Below are positions 35,843 through 45,173 of a DNA stretch of 64,000 bases, one piece after another. Each line of letters opens with the position of its first letter. Position 1 is the first letter of the stretch. The position numbers were made by a program, and so were the translations under genes. The notes below the pieces were generated by a model. It saw nothing but the letters and a program-made list of their open reading frames with translations, ran no database searches and had not been told where the DNA came from. The stretch is from JAUXFS01 sp963772635 (GTDB lineage: Bacteria; Pseudomonadota; Alphaproteobacteria; Rhodospirillales; Defluviicoccaceae). The stretch is taken from assembly GCA_963772635.1 (NCBI GenBank), contig CAVYYK010000050.1, positions 28,065 to 92,064 on the forward strand. Direction: 5' to 3'.

Positions 35843-36005
35843 GGCTACCTCGGTTCGGGAGGGGGTGAGCACGACTTACCCCCAAAAAATCGAATCACCG
35901 AGGCGACGGAATCGCCCCGGCGCACCTCTCGACCGCCACCGTATCCGCCGGCCGATCCCGGCGGATACCATTGCGAGCGCCCGTTGCCGATCGGTGCCGG
36001 AAAAC

Positions 36006-36314
36006 CTACTTGCGCAGGGATTTCTGGAACATCCGCTCGGACCTCTCGGCCGCGGCGGTAGCGGCGTTCGCAGCGTTCTGCGCTTCGCGCGACGACGCAG
36101 CGGCGTTGTTCGAGGCCTGGAGGGCCATCTCCTGGGCCTTGATCGATTCCGCCCGGGTCGCCCGGGTCTCTTCCCGAAGCTTCTGGATGTCGCTGCGCAA
36201 TCCGTTGACTTCGCCGTTGAGCCGATCGACGTCACCCGACGACGCACAGCCGCCGACAACCAATCCACCAGCCACCATCATGATCGGTATGGCCTTCCTG
36301 AAAGCCGTCCTCAT
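36006..36314 (-). CDS. Lpp-like alanine-zipper outer-membrane lipoprotein
   Basis: This 102-residue protein has a lipoprotein signal peptide ending LVVGGC. The mature part is a heptad-rich coiled coil (VDRLNGEVNGLRSDIQKLREE, then many alanines at repeating spacings). It ends in SLRK, like the Lys-terminated tail through which Braun's lipoprotein is attached to peptidoglycan. This supports an Lpp/OprI-type role of tying the outer membrane to the wall. An L,D-transpeptidase (36476-37000), the type of enzyme that makes such links, lies just upstream on the same strand. Confidence 0.8.
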   Translation of the reverse strand: MRTAFRKAIPIMMVAGGLVVGGCASSGDVDRLNGEVNGLRSDIQKLREETRATRAESIKAQEMALQASNNAAASSREAQNAANAATAAAERSERMFQKSLRK

Positions 36315-36475
36315 AGTTACCCTCCGCTAAAAATTCATACAGGGGAATGCGCGTGTGCGCAGCAAGGCGAGTACCCCACCACCGCCCTCTTTAGAAAGAC
36401 CGCGGCCCGAAATCAAGCGCCATGCTTCCGGCCGGCACGTTTCGTCAGCCGCAAAGCAAACGCTCGGCACCTCGC

Positions 36476-37000
36476 TCAGGGCAGAATTTCGATCGGCGTC
36501 CCGTCTTCCACCGCCGCCCAGATCTCGTCCATCGCCCGGTTATTGACGGCGATACAGCCCTCGGTCCAGTCGCGGGGAAGCTCGTCGCGGCTGGTCACCG
36601 GCAGATGGCTGGGGAGACCGTGAATCATGATCAGGCCGCCGGGGTGGACGCCAAGTTCGCGGGCTCGAGAGGTGTCCCGCCAATTGGGATAGGAAATGTG
36701 GATCGAGCGGTAAAAGCGACTGTTCGGATTGCGCCAGTCGAGCACGTACTCCCCCTCGGGTGTCCGACCGTCGCCTTCCTCTATTTTGGGACCGTCCGGA
36801 TCGCGGCCGAGGTCGATGGGATAGGCTCGGAAAACCATGCCGCTGCGGAGCAGGTAAAGCTGTCGCTCGCCCTTGACGATGAGAACCCTGTCGGCCTTGA
36901 TCGCGGAGGGCCGGCGTACCGGGAAATCCGCTGCCGACGGCAGGGAGGTGAAGGCGACAAAGGCGGCCGCAAGCCAGGCAAGCACGGACGATTTCGACAA
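36476..37000 (-). CDS. YkuD-domain L,D-transpeptidase
   Basis: This secreted enzyme of about 174 residues forms or exchanges peptidoglycan cross-links or lipoprotein links. After a signal peptide (LAWLAAAFVAFTSLPSAAD) come ADRVLIVKGERQLYLL and PKIEEGDGRTPEGEYVLDWRN. The catalytic HGLP ... DWTEGCIAV pattern, with active-site His and Cys, follows. No ATG is in the right place, so two adjacent TTG codons (36998-37003) are the best starts; the second has AAGGGGG at suitable spacing. It is divergent from the Pat-type gene 228 bases away. The Lpp-like protein downstream is a plausible substrate. Confidence 0.85.
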   Translation of the reverse strand: MSKSSVLAWLAAAFVAFTSLPSAADFPVRRPSAIKADRVLIVKGERQLYLLRSGMVFRAYPIDLGRDPDGPKIEEGDGRTPEGEYVLDWRNPNSRFYRSIHISYPNWRDTSRARELGVHPGGLIMIHGLPSHLPVTSRDELPRDWTEGCIAVNNRAMDEIWAAVEDGTPIEILP

Positions 37001-37228
37001 CAATTCCCCCTTTCTCTGTGGCGCACGATATAAATGCCACAACTTGGCAGCGAGTTCAAGGATTTCGTACCCTTTTACCGGAAGCTCGCGAGCCTTTTCC
37101 CCGCTGAACGATATGGGACTCGGTGGTCGGCCGTACCGGTTCCGGTGGGGAGGGATTGAGGATATAGTCTCGCGACAGATATTCGGTCGACGACCCACCC
37201 GCGGCAGGGAAACAGGGGAATAATTGCC

Positions 37229-39907
37229 ATGACCATTCGCAATCTGGACTACGTGTTCAAGCCCCAGTCGATTGCGTTGATCGGCGCCAGCAAGCGGCCG
37301 GCGTCGGTGGGTGCGGTCCTCGCCCACAATCTGTTCAACTCCGGTTTCGACGGCCCGATCATGCCGGTCAATCCCAAACACAAGGCGATCGAGGGGGTGC
37401 TGACCTACGCCGACGCGGGATCCCTGCCGGTCCCGGCCGACCTCGCCGTCATCGCCACGCCACCGGAGACGGTGCCCGGACTGATCGCCGCCTTCGCCGA
37501 ACGCGGCACCCGGGCGGCCGTGGTCATCACCGCCGGCTTCGGGGCGGACGGCAACGCCGATGACGGGTTCCTGCGGCAGGCGATGCTGGACGCCGCCCGC
37601 CCCCACACCCTGCGCATCGTCGGCCCCAACTGCCTGGGGGTGATGGCGCCCGGTGCGGGGCTCAACGCGAGCTTCGCCCACATCCAGCCCAAGCAAGGCA
37701 ATCTGGCTTTCATCGCCCAGTCCGGTGCAATCGTCACCTCGGTGCTCGACTGGGCGACGTCACGGGGTATCGGTTTTTCCCATTTCGTCTCACTCGGCGA
37801 TACCGGCGACGTCGATTTCGGCGACATGCTGGACTACTTGGCCGGCCAGATCGAGGTCCGCGGCATCCTGCTTTACATCGAGGCGATCAAGGATGCCCGG
37901 AAGTTCATGTCCGCCGCTCGCGCCGCCGCTCGCATCAAGCCGGTAATCGTGATCAAGTCCGGCCGCCACCCCGCCGCCGCCCGCGCGGCCGCCTCGCACA
38001 CCGGCGCCTTGGCCGGCCGGGACGCCGTCTACGACGCAGCCTTCCGCCGCGCCGGCATGCTGCGGGTCCATGATATCGGCGGCCTGTTCGGCGCCGTCGA
38101 GACGCTCGGTATGGGCCAGCGCCCATCCGGCGATCGGATCGCCATATTGACGAACGGCGGCGGCGTCGGCGTCATGGCCGTCGATGCGCTGATGGACCAC
38201 GGTGGCCGGCTGGCGGAACTATCGGAGGAGACGATCGCCGCCCTCGGTGCCGTCCTGCCGCCCACATGGTCGCGGGGGAATCCCGTCGATATCATCGGCG
38301 ATGCGCCACCCGAGCGGTACGGAAAGTCCCTCGAGATCCTGTTGAAGGACAAGGGAACCGACGCGATCCTGGTGCTCAACTGTCCGACCGCCATCGCCTC
38401 GGGCGAGGCCGCGGCGGGGGCGGTGATCGACACCATCGCCGGCAAGAAACGGTGCGTGCTGACCAGCTGGCTAGGCGAAGACGCCGCCGCCGGCGCGCGA
38501 CGACTGTTCGCCGAGCACCGGATCCCCACCTACTTCACCCCGGAGCGGGCGATGCGGGCGTTCGTCGACATGGTCAGCTACCGGCAAAACCAGCAAGCCT
38601 TGACCGAGACCCCGGCATCGGTGCCGGAGGACTTCGTCCCGGAGACGGCGGCCGCGCGGGCGGTGATCGACCGCGTGCTCAACGGCGGCCGGGAGTGGCT
38701 CAGCGAGCCGGAAGCGAAAGCGGTGCTGCACGCCTACGGCATCCCGGTCGTGCCGACGCAAACGGCCGAGGATCCGCAGGCCGCCGCCTCGGTCGCCGCC
38801 CGGCTGGCCGGCCCGGTGGCGCTGAAGATCCTGTCGCCGGATATCCTCCACAAATCCGACGTCGGCGGTGTTGCTCTCGATCTTCGCGCCCCGGCGGCGG
38901 TTCGCGATGCCGCGGCGGCGATGCTGGAGCGGGCGCGGGCGGCCGTGCCGGAGGCCCGCATCGAAGGCTTCACCGTGCAGCCGATGGTGGATCGGCCCGA
39001 CGCTTTCGAATTGATCTGCGGCGTGATCGAGGATTCCCAGTTCGGACCGGTGATCCTGTTCGGGCAGGGCGGAACGGCCGCGGAGATCATCGAAGACACG
39101 GCCCTCGCCTTGCCTCCGCTCAACATGCGTCTGGCCCACGAGGTAATGGCGCGGACCCGGGTTCACGCCTTGTTGCAGGGATACCGCGGCCGTCCGCCGG
39201 CCGCGCTGGACGACGTGGCGCTGACCCTGATCAAGATCTCTCAATTGGTCATCGACTTTGGCGAGGTCATCGAGCTGGATATCAACCCTTTGATCGCTGA
39301 CGAGTTCGGGGTGATAGTGCTCGATGCCCGCATCCGGGTGCGCAGGAGCGAGGAACCGCCAGCCAAGCGGCTGGCGATCCGCCCCTATCCCAAGGAGTTG
39401 GAGGAGAACTTGAACCTGCCCGACGGGCGGACATTCCTGCTCCGTCCGATCAGGCCCGAAGACGAACCGATGTTGCAGGAAATGCACTCACATTTGTCTC
39501 CCGAAGCGATGCGGATGCGGTTTTTCGCTGCCAAAAGCAGTCTCAGCCATCAACTCGCCGGGGTGCTCACCCAGATCGATTACGACCGGGAAATGGCATT
39601 GGTGCTGACCGAGCAGGGGATTCCAGGGATAAGCGAGATTTACGGTGTGGTTCGTATCACCGCCGGTCCCGACGGTGAAAAAGCCGAATTCGCGATCACC
39701 GTCCGAAGCGACATGGCCGGCATGGGGTTGGGACCGCTGCTGATGCGGCGGATCATCGATTACAGCCGCGCACGCGGTATCAAGGAGATATTCGGCGAGG
39801 TGATGCGGCAGAACGGGCCGATGCTCAAGGTCTGCGAACAGTTCAAGTTCACGCGCAACCGAAACCCCGACGAACCCGGTGTCGTCGAAGTCAGGTTGAC
39901 GCTTTGA
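37229..39907 (+). CDS. Fused ADP-forming acyl-CoA synthetase-like / GNAT protein acetyltransferase (Pat type)
   Basis: This 892-residue multidomain protein is of the Pat/PatZ type that acetylates acyl-CoA synthetases and other proteins. In order it has a CoA-binding domain (about residues 10-105; FKPQSIALIGASKRPASVGAV) and a succinyl-CoA-ligase-like part. An ATP-grasp region (about 490-700; EAKAVLHAYGIPVVPT, GPVALKILSPDILHKSDVGGV) follows. It ends in a GNAT acetyltransferase domain (about 735-890; RFFAAKSSLSHQLAG, VRSDMAGMGLGPLLMRRIIDY). Target proteins cannot be named from sequence. It is transcribed away from the L,D-transpeptidase gene. In a genome with Pta-AckA this fits acetyl-CoA or acetate control. 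Confidence 0.9.
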   Translation: MTIRNLDYVFKPQSIALIGASKRPASVGAVLAHNLFNSGFDGPIMPVNPKHKAIEGVLTYADAGSLPVPADLAVIATPPETVPGLIAAFAERGTRAAVVITAGFGADGNADDGFLRQAMLDAARPHTLRIVGPNCLGVMAPGAGLNASFAHIQPKQGNLAFIAQSGAIVTSVLDWATSRGIGFSHFVSLGDTGDVDFGDMLDYLAGQIEVRGILLYIEAIKDARKFMSAARAAARIKPVIVIKSGRHPAAARAAASHTGALAGRDAVYDAAFRRAGMLRVHDIGGLFGAVETLGMGQRPSGDRIAILTNGGGVGVMAVDALMDHGGRLAELSEETIAALGAVLPPTWSRGNPVDIIGDAPPERYGKSLEILLKDKGTDAILVLNCPTAIASGEAAAGAVIDTIAGKKRCVLTSWLGEDAAAGARRLFAEHRIPTYFTPERAMRAFVDMVSYRQNQQALTETPASVPEDFVPETAAARAVIDRVLNGGREWLSEPEAKAVLHAYGIPVVPTQTAEDPQAAASVAARLAGPVALKILSPDILHKSDVGGVALDLRAPAAVRDAAAAMLERARAAVPEARIEGFTVQPMVDRPDAFELICGVIEDSQFGPVILFGQGGTAAEIIEDTALALPPLNMRLAHEVMARTRVHALLQGYRGRPPAALDDVALTLIKISQLVIDFGEVIELDINPLIADEFGVIVLDARIRVRRSEEPPAKRLAIRPYPKELEENLNLPDGRTFLLRPIRPEDEPMLQEMHSHLSPEAMRMRFFAAKSSLSHQLAGVLTQIDYDREMALVLTEQGIPGISEIYGVVRITAGPDGEKAEFAITVRSDMAGMGLGPLLMRRIIDYSRARGIKEIFGEVMRQNGPMLKVCEQFKFTRNRNPDEPGVVEVRLTL

Positions 39908-40048
39908 GCGTCCATACGATCAACCCGCCGGCGAATCCGCCGAACGACCTCTTACGGGTGCGCGGAATCACCGACAGACCGGCAGCGGTTCGGTTACTCA
40001 AACGGCAAGGATCGACAAGGGAACCGAGGTCGGATCCGGCGAAACCAA

Positions 40049-40255
40049 TCAGTCCGCCGCTGCCAGATCGACGGCTTTCAGACCGCGTGGTTCCTGTTTG
40101 ATGTTGAAGTTGACCCGCTGCCCTTCCGCGAGGCGGCCCAAGCCGGACCGCTCGACCTCGGAAATATGCACGAAGGCGTCCTTTCCCCCTTCATCGGGAG
40201 TAATGAAGCCAAACCCCTTTGTGGCGTTGAACCACTTAACCGTGCCCGTAACCAT
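40049..40255 (-). CDS. Cold-shock protein, CspA family (second copy)
   Basis: This 68-residue cold-shock domain protein has RNP motifs KGFGFITP and DAFVHISEV, and starts MVTGTVKWFNATKG. It resembles the protein at 32870-33079 (KGFGFIEP, DAFVHISAV) but differs throughout, so they are diverged paralogues. It lies on the minus strand, 141 bases from the convergent Pat gene stop. ATG 40255 is chosen because the upstream part of the open frame has no cold-shock homology. Confidence 0.95.
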   Translation of the reverse strand: MVTGTVKWFNATKGFGFITPDEGGKDAFVHISEVERSGLGRLAEGQRVNFNIKQEPRGLKAVDLAAAD

Positions 40256-40941
40256 ACCTGCTCCTCGCTTGCTACGTGTCGAGGCACTCCCCATCCACGG
40301 TGCCTCGTAGGCCGGATCCCACACCCGCCGGCCCCGCCAAATCAGACCGTTCGCTCGTCCGAACAGGGCACGATTTTTCAAGTGTGGCATCCAAAATAAG
40401 TAGTGGCGGATCACCGGTCGGAGTCAATAAAAAAACAGGAGAATAGCCGGGGCAAATCTACCTTCTCGGCGAAATGTGGTCTCGCCACCATCGCCGGTGT
40501 GTTTCATCGCCGGCTCGGATTTGCACGGCATGACTCCCGACGTTAGTTCGAAGGCCCGGACCAAATGCTTTGTTTGTCGTTCGGGCAGGGCGAGAGCAAC
40601 GTCCTGTCATCGTACCCGCAAGGCGATGCCGGGCTCTTTTTTGCACCTGCGAAGGAAATTGACGGACCGGACATGCCGATGGACGCACGCGAGTCAGGTT
40701 TTGTTTTGACACTGTCGCACAAGGGCCCTATTTTCGGCGGTCTTGCGGGGGCAAAAAACTCCCTGGAGACGAATGAGAGTGCTTGGTTCGGGGAGCATTG
40801 TGGTGCTTGTGCGGTGCGACAATGCGCAGATACGAGCCGAGTGAAATGAGATCGTCGGCGGACTTGTGCGCCGCCGGCGCCGGTGGGGAACGTGGAGCCG
40901 GGCTTGGACTTTGGCTTCACCAAGGAGGATCATGAAGGACC
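40256..40941. other. 686-base intergenic region upstream of the mmd operon
   Basis: No gene is supported in this region. Open frames here have no recognisable features. A well-formed promoter lies at 40706-40734 (separate entry). The part at 40420-40440 (GTCAATAAAAAAACAG) is AT rich. The sequence before the mmdA start has AAGGAGG (40922-40928), and another ATG at 40932 opens a very short frame that overlaps the mmdA start. Confidence 0.5.
40706..40734 (+). promoter_or_regulatory. Strong sigma-70-like promoter candidate upstream of mmdA
   Basis: TTGACA at 40706-40711 is a perfect -35 consensus and is followed by a 17-base spacer and TATTTT (40729-40734), a good -10. It points to the mmd operon, whose first start codon is about 208 bases downstream, leaving a long leader. 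Detection is by pattern only. Confidence 0.5.
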
Positions 40942-42497
40942 ATGCCTCTCGACGCTAAAATCCTCGAAGACTTCAGAAAACGGCGTAAGCAAGCCCTGGT
41001 GGCCGGCGGAGAGAAGAAGGCCAAGCGCTCGTCACGATAAAGGTCTGATGACCGCCCGTGAGCGGCTGATGTATCTGTTCCAGCCGGACACCTTCCAGGA
41101 GGTCGGGGCCTTCATCAAGCACCAGTGCACGGCCTTCGGCATGGAAGAAGCAGGACTTCCCGGGCGACGGCGTCGTCACCGGCGCCGGCTATGTCGATGG
41201 GCGCCAGGTGACGGCTTACAGCCAGGACTTCACCGTTCTCGGCGGTTCGCTCGGCAAGATGCACGCGCGCCGCATGGTTCTCGGCATGGATTACGCCCTG
41301 AAGAACGGCACGCCGATCGTCGGCATCTCGGATTCCGGCGGGGCGCGCATCCAGGAGGGCGTCGACGCGCTGTCCGGTTACGGCGAGGTGTTCTACCGTA
41401 ACGTGGTGCTCTCCGGCGTGGTGCCGCAGATCTCGATCATTGCCGGGCCATGCGCCGGTGGTGCCGCCTATTCGCCGGCGCTGACCGACTTCATCATCAT
41501 GACCCGCAACAATGCCCAGTTGTTCATCACCGGGCCACAGGTGATCAAATCGGTGACCGGGCGCGACGTGACGATGGAAGAGGTCGGCGGCGCCGTCATG
41601 CACGCCACCGTCAGCGGCAACGTCCACTTCGTCGCCGAGGACGACCACCACGCCGTCGATATCGCCAAGCAGCTCCTGAGCTATCTGCCCTCGAACAACT
41701 CCGAAGATCCGCCGCACATGCCGACAGCCGCGGTCACCGTGACCGAGGACAGCGGCATGGACAAGCTGGTCCAGTCCGATCCCTCGGCGCCGATGGAGAT
41801 GGGAAAGATCATCAGGCGCCTCGCCGACAACGAAGAGTTTCTCGAGGTCCATGCCGGCTTCGCCAAGAACATGATCGTCGGTTTCGGCCGGGTGGAAGGG
41901 ATCGTCGTCGGCTTCCTCGCCAACAACTCGATGGAAAAGGCCGGCTGTCTCGACATCGACTCTTCCGACAAGGGCGCGCGGTTCATTCGTTTCTGCAACG
42001 CCTTCAACATCCCGATCTGCACCCTCGTCGACGTTCCGGGGTTCCTCCCGGGGATCGAACAGGAGCGCGGCGGGATCATTCGCCACGGCGCGAAAATGCT
42101 GTTCGCCTACTCCGGCGCAACGGTGCCGAAGATCACCATCCTCACCCGCAAGTCCTACGGCGGTGCCTATCTCGCCATGTGCAGCCAGGATCTCGGCGCC
42201 GACGTGGTGTTGGCGTGGCCGACGGCCGAGGTCGCGGTGATGGGCGCCGACGGGGCGGTCAACATCCTCTATCGCAAGGAAATCAAGGAAGCCGAGGACG
42301 CCAAGGCGCTGCGGGCCGAACTCGTCGCCGAGTATCGTGCGGAATTCGCGTCGCCCTATCTGGCGGCGGCGCGCGGCTACGTCACCGACATCATCGAGCC
42401 GTCGCAGACGCGGTCGCAACTGTCGATGACCCTGCGCAAACTGCTCGGCAAGCGCGAGCTGCGTCCACCGAAAAAGCACGGAAATATTCCGCTTTAA
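40942..42497 (+). CDS. mmdA: Methylmalonyl-CoA decarboxylase alpha (carboxyltransferase) subunit, frameshifted
   Basis: This is the carboxyltransferase subunit that moves the carboxyl group from methylmalonyl-CoA to biotin. It belongs to the PccB/MmdA family. Visible features are MPLDAKILEDFRKRRKQAL, GISDSGGARIQEGVDALSGYG, IAGPCAGGAAYSPALTDFIIM, VDVPGFLPGIEQERGGIIRHGAKMLFAYSGATVPK and TRKSYGGAYLAMCSQDLGAD. Two single-base insertions, near 41030 and near 41148, break the frame before residue 75. The rest is continuous to 42497. ATG 40942 begins MPLDAKI, as expected for the family. The neighbours (gamma, biotin carrier, beta) and the absence of a biotin carboxylase gene indicate a decarboxylase rather than propionyl-CoA carboxylase. 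Confidence 0.88.
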
Positions 42498-42554
42498 GAG
42501 GCAGCGACGACGGACGATCCGCGGGCCGGAACAGGGACAAGGAGGGTGACCGAA

Positions 42555-42926
42555 ATGAATGCGAGCGGCGAGATGGGGGTCATGGACGGTCTCGTCCAGG
42601 CAGCGATTGCTTATGGCTTGACGATCGTCGTTGCGATGGCGGCCGCCGGCCTGATCTGGCTCATCGTCGTAGTGCTCGAGGCGACGAAGAGGAAGGAGAA
42701 AGCGGCAACGCCGCCGACTTCGGTACAGATTGCGGTGGCGCCCGAGCCCGAGGAAGTGGACGAAACCGCCCGTCATGTCGCCGCGGTCGCCGCCGCGGTT
42801 TACGCCACCCTGGGGGCGGCCCGCCTCGTCTATATCGGAGAAGGGGCGCACAGCCCCGCATGGACGAGCACCGGCAGGACCATTCATCAAACTTCGCATA
42901 TGCCCAAGCGGGCACCCAAGCGCTGA
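42555..42926 (+). CDS. OadG/MmdD-type gamma (delta) subunit of sodium-pumping decarboxylase
   Basis: This 123-residue protein has one N-terminal membrane segment (AIAYGLTIVVAMAAAGLIWLIVVVLEATK) followed by a charged, proline-rich cytoplasmic tail. It is of the OadG/MmdD type that anchors the complex in the membrane. The family is poorly conserved, so this assignment relies mainly on membrane topology and position between mmdA and the biotin carrier gene. The best start is ATG 42555, with AAGGAGG about 9 bases before it; GTG 42546 is too close to that site. Confidence 0.75.
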   Translation: MNASGEMGVMDGLVQAAIAYGLTIVVAMAAAGLIWLIVVVLEATKRKEKAATPPTSVQIAVAPEPEEVDETARHVAAVAAAVYATLGAARLVYIGEGAHSPAWTSTGRTIHQTSHMPKRAPKR

Positions 42927-42953
42927 GCACGGACACTTTCGAGGGACGGACCA

Positions 42954-43358
42954 ATGGCAAAACATTTGAAAATTACCGTTGAAGGCAAGGTTTACGACGT
43001 CATCGTCGAAGACGTGACCGAGGACGCCGGCAGCTCGCTCTATCCGCAACCCGGATTGACGGCCGCTTCGGTTCCGAGAGCGGCGGCCCCGGCCGCGCCG
43101 GCCGCCCCGGCCCCGGCGGCGAAACCGGCGGCCGCTTCCGCCGGTGCCAAGGACAAGGTGGCGCCGATGGGTGGCGTCATCGTCGAGATCAGCGTCGCCG
43201 TCGGCGATCAGGTCAAGGCCGGCCAACAGGTGGCGGTGATCGAAGCGATGAAAATGAAGACGGTGGTCGCCGCCGATCATGCCGGCAAGGTCACCAAAAT
43301 TATGGTCAAGGTCGGGGATGCGGTCGACTCGGACCAAGCCCTGATGACCATCGAATAG
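42954..43358 (+). CDS. mmdC: Biotin carrier subunit of methylmalonyl-CoA decarboxylase
   Basis: This 134-residue biotinyl protein carries the carboxyl group from the alpha to the beta subunit. It has a short N-terminal region (AKHLKITVEGKVYDVIVEDV), a flexible alanine/proline linker at about residues 44-63 and a biotinyl domain. The modified lysine lies in the EAMKM motif. The protein ends in a typical lipoyl/biotinyl fold end (VGDAVDSDQALMTIE). It is 27 bases after the gamma gene and 16 bases before the beta gene. Confidence 0.92.
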   Translation: MAKHLKITVEGKVYDVIVEDVTEDAGSSLYPQPGLTAASVPRAAAPAAPAAPAPAAKPAAASAGAKDKVAPMGGVIVEISVAVGDQVKAGQQVAVIEAMKMKTVVAADHAGKVTKIMVKVGDAVDSDQALMTIE

Positions 43359-43374
43359 GGCGCGGGTAAGCGCC

Positions 43375-44651
43375 ATGGGCAACTTCGATTTCTTGCAGAT
43401 CTTCCAGGGTGTCGCGACATCTAGTGGATTCCGAGCCCAAGATCATGATCGGTCGGGTGGTCCTGATCGCGATTGGCCTCCTGCTGATCTACTTGGGCAA
43501 GAAGGGGATTCTCGAGGCCCTGATCATGATCCCGATGGGTATCGGCATGGCCGTGATCAACGCGGCGGTCATGTTCGTGACGCCGAAGATGGCGCTCGAG
43601 GCAGACGTCGACCCGGCGACGGGGCTGGCCAAGGGCACGCTGTTCCTCAATCCGTTGATCTCGGAAGGCAGACAAGTGGATCGACGTGCTGCAGATCCAG
43701 TGGCTGCAGCCCGTCTATTCGTTCACCTTCTCCAACGGTCTCATCGCCTGCCTGGTGTTCATGGGCATCGGCTCGTTGCTCGACGTCGGCTTCGTCATGG
43801 CGCGGCCGTTCAAGAGCATGTTCATCGCGCTCTGTGGCGAACTCGGCACCTTCGTCGCTTTTCCGTTGGCGATCATGATGGGCCTGCCGCTGGCCGACGC
43901 CGCCGCCACCGCGACCATCGGCGGCGCCGACGGCCCGATGATCCTGTTCGCGGCGCTGATGCTATCGGAAAAACTGTTCGTGCCGATTACCGTGGTCGCC
44001 TATCTCTATCTCGGCCTGACCTACGGCGGCTATCCGTTCCTGATCAAGGCGATGGTGCCCCGGCACATTCGCGGGCTGAGGATGCCGCCAGAGAAGACCC
44101 ACCCGATCACCTCGGGAGAGAAGCTGGTGTTCGCGGTGGTCGCGGCGGTCGCCTTGTGCCTTCTGTTCCCGGTTGCGGCACCGCTGTTTCTATCGCTGTT
44201 CATCGGCGTGATCATTCGCGAGAGCGGCCTCAACCACTACCAAGAGCTGTTCAGCAGCACGGTCCTCTACGGCGCCACCTTCTTCCTCGGCCTGCTCCTC
44301 GGCGTCCTGTGCGAGGCCAGCATCATCCTCAAGCCCGAGGTGTTGATCCTGCTGGTCATCGGCATCCTGGCGCTCACCTTCTCGGGTATCGGTGGTCTGT
44401 TGGGCGGCTACGTCCTGTACTTCTGGTACAAGCGCAAGGGGATCAACTACAACCCGGTCATCGGCATCGCCGCGGTGAGCTGCGTGCCGACGACGTCGAA
44501 GGTCGCGCAGAAATGCGTCTCCGAAGTGACCCCCGATGCGATCATCATGCCGCATGCCCTCGGTGCCAACATCTCCGGGGTGATCACCTCGGCGATCTTC
44601 GCCGCGGTGCTGATCACCATCGTGCGTGCCTCCGGAGGGGGCGCGTTCTAG
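43375..44651 (+). CDS. mmdB: Sodium ion-translocating decarboxylase beta subunit, frameshifted
   Basis: This integral membrane subunit decarboxylates carboxybiotin and pumps sodium outward. It is of the OadB/MmdB/GcdB family. Typical segments are GNFDFLQIFQGVA, then FLNPLISEG, GLIACLVFMGIGSLLDVGFV, TATIGGADGPMILFAALML and AVSCVPTTSKVAQKCVSEVTP followed by HALGANISGVITSA. Two extra bases, near 43420 and near 43675, break the frame in the first quarter; the last 321 residues are continuous. Start ATG 43375 gives the conserved MGNFDFLQ opening. It provides the sodium-pumping activity of the operon. Confidence 0.9.
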
Positions 44652-44654
44652 ACG

Positions 44655-44906
44655 TTGGCGGATCGCGACACGAGGGATGCTTTTTGGAAACGGCAGCCCC
44701 GATGGATCTACTGGACCGTCGGGGCAGCCGTCTCTCTTGTTGGGGCGTTCACCGCCAAGATCGTTGCCGATCAGTTTCCGGTCGCACAGCGGTTACCGTT
44801 CTGGATCGCCGGAACGGCAATCATCTTCGCCGGCCTATGGGTGCTGTCGATGGGCACCAAATCCCGCCTCGACAAAACCGAGCAGCAAGAAACCGAAGTC
44901 GATTGA
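44655..44906 (+). CDS. Small two-TM membrane protein at the end of the mmd operon
   Basis: This 83-residue protein uses a TTG start, 3 bases after the mmdB stop. It has two predicted membrane segments (WIYWTVGAAVSLVGAFTAKIV and PFWIAGTAIIFAGLWVLSMG) with a short charged C-terminal tail. It lies within 3 bases of mmdB, so co-transcription is likely. I do not recognise a family. It may be an assembly or accessory component of the decarboxylase, but this is inference from position alone. Confidence 0.6.
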   Translation: MADRDTRDAFWKRQPRWIYWTVGAAVSLVGAFTAKIVADQFPVAQRLPFWIAGTAIIFAGLWVLSMGTKSRLDKTEQQETEVD

Positions 44907-44922
44907 AGGTGGCCGGTGCGGT

Positions 44923-44996
44923 TGGAGCGGGCGAAGGGAATCGAACCCTCGTCTAAAGCTTGGGAAGCTTTCATTCTACCATTGAACCACGCCCGC
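44923..44996 (-). tRNA. tRNA-Gly(CCC)
   Basis: The minus strand gives GCGGGCG as 5' acceptor arm (44990-44996), pairing with CGCCCGC (44927-44933), discriminator T and an encoded CCA at 44923-44925. The T arm GGGTTCGATTCCC is present. The anticodon loop TTCCCAA has the anticodon CCC, read from a stem of AAAGC / GCTTT. Length is 74 bases. It lies immediately after the small mmd-end gene and converges with it. Confidence 0.95.
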
Positions 44997-45173
44997 ACGT
45001 CGGGGTCCGAAACCTGATTTCTGTATAAGCCGTTGGTTTCCGCCGCGCAAGACGGCCGGCGATTCCCCGGTCGATCACGAGCATGTTACGGCCTCCCCCC
45101 TTGGCTTTTCCGGTGAGCCCCGTTAACAGGGGATACACGGTTCAGTGCGGCACCGGGCCGCCGAGGAAACACC

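Noticed and set aside
40565..40849. 94-codon plus-strand open frame before the mmd operon
   Set aside because: It has no recognisable protein features and overlaps the candidate promoter at 40706-40734.
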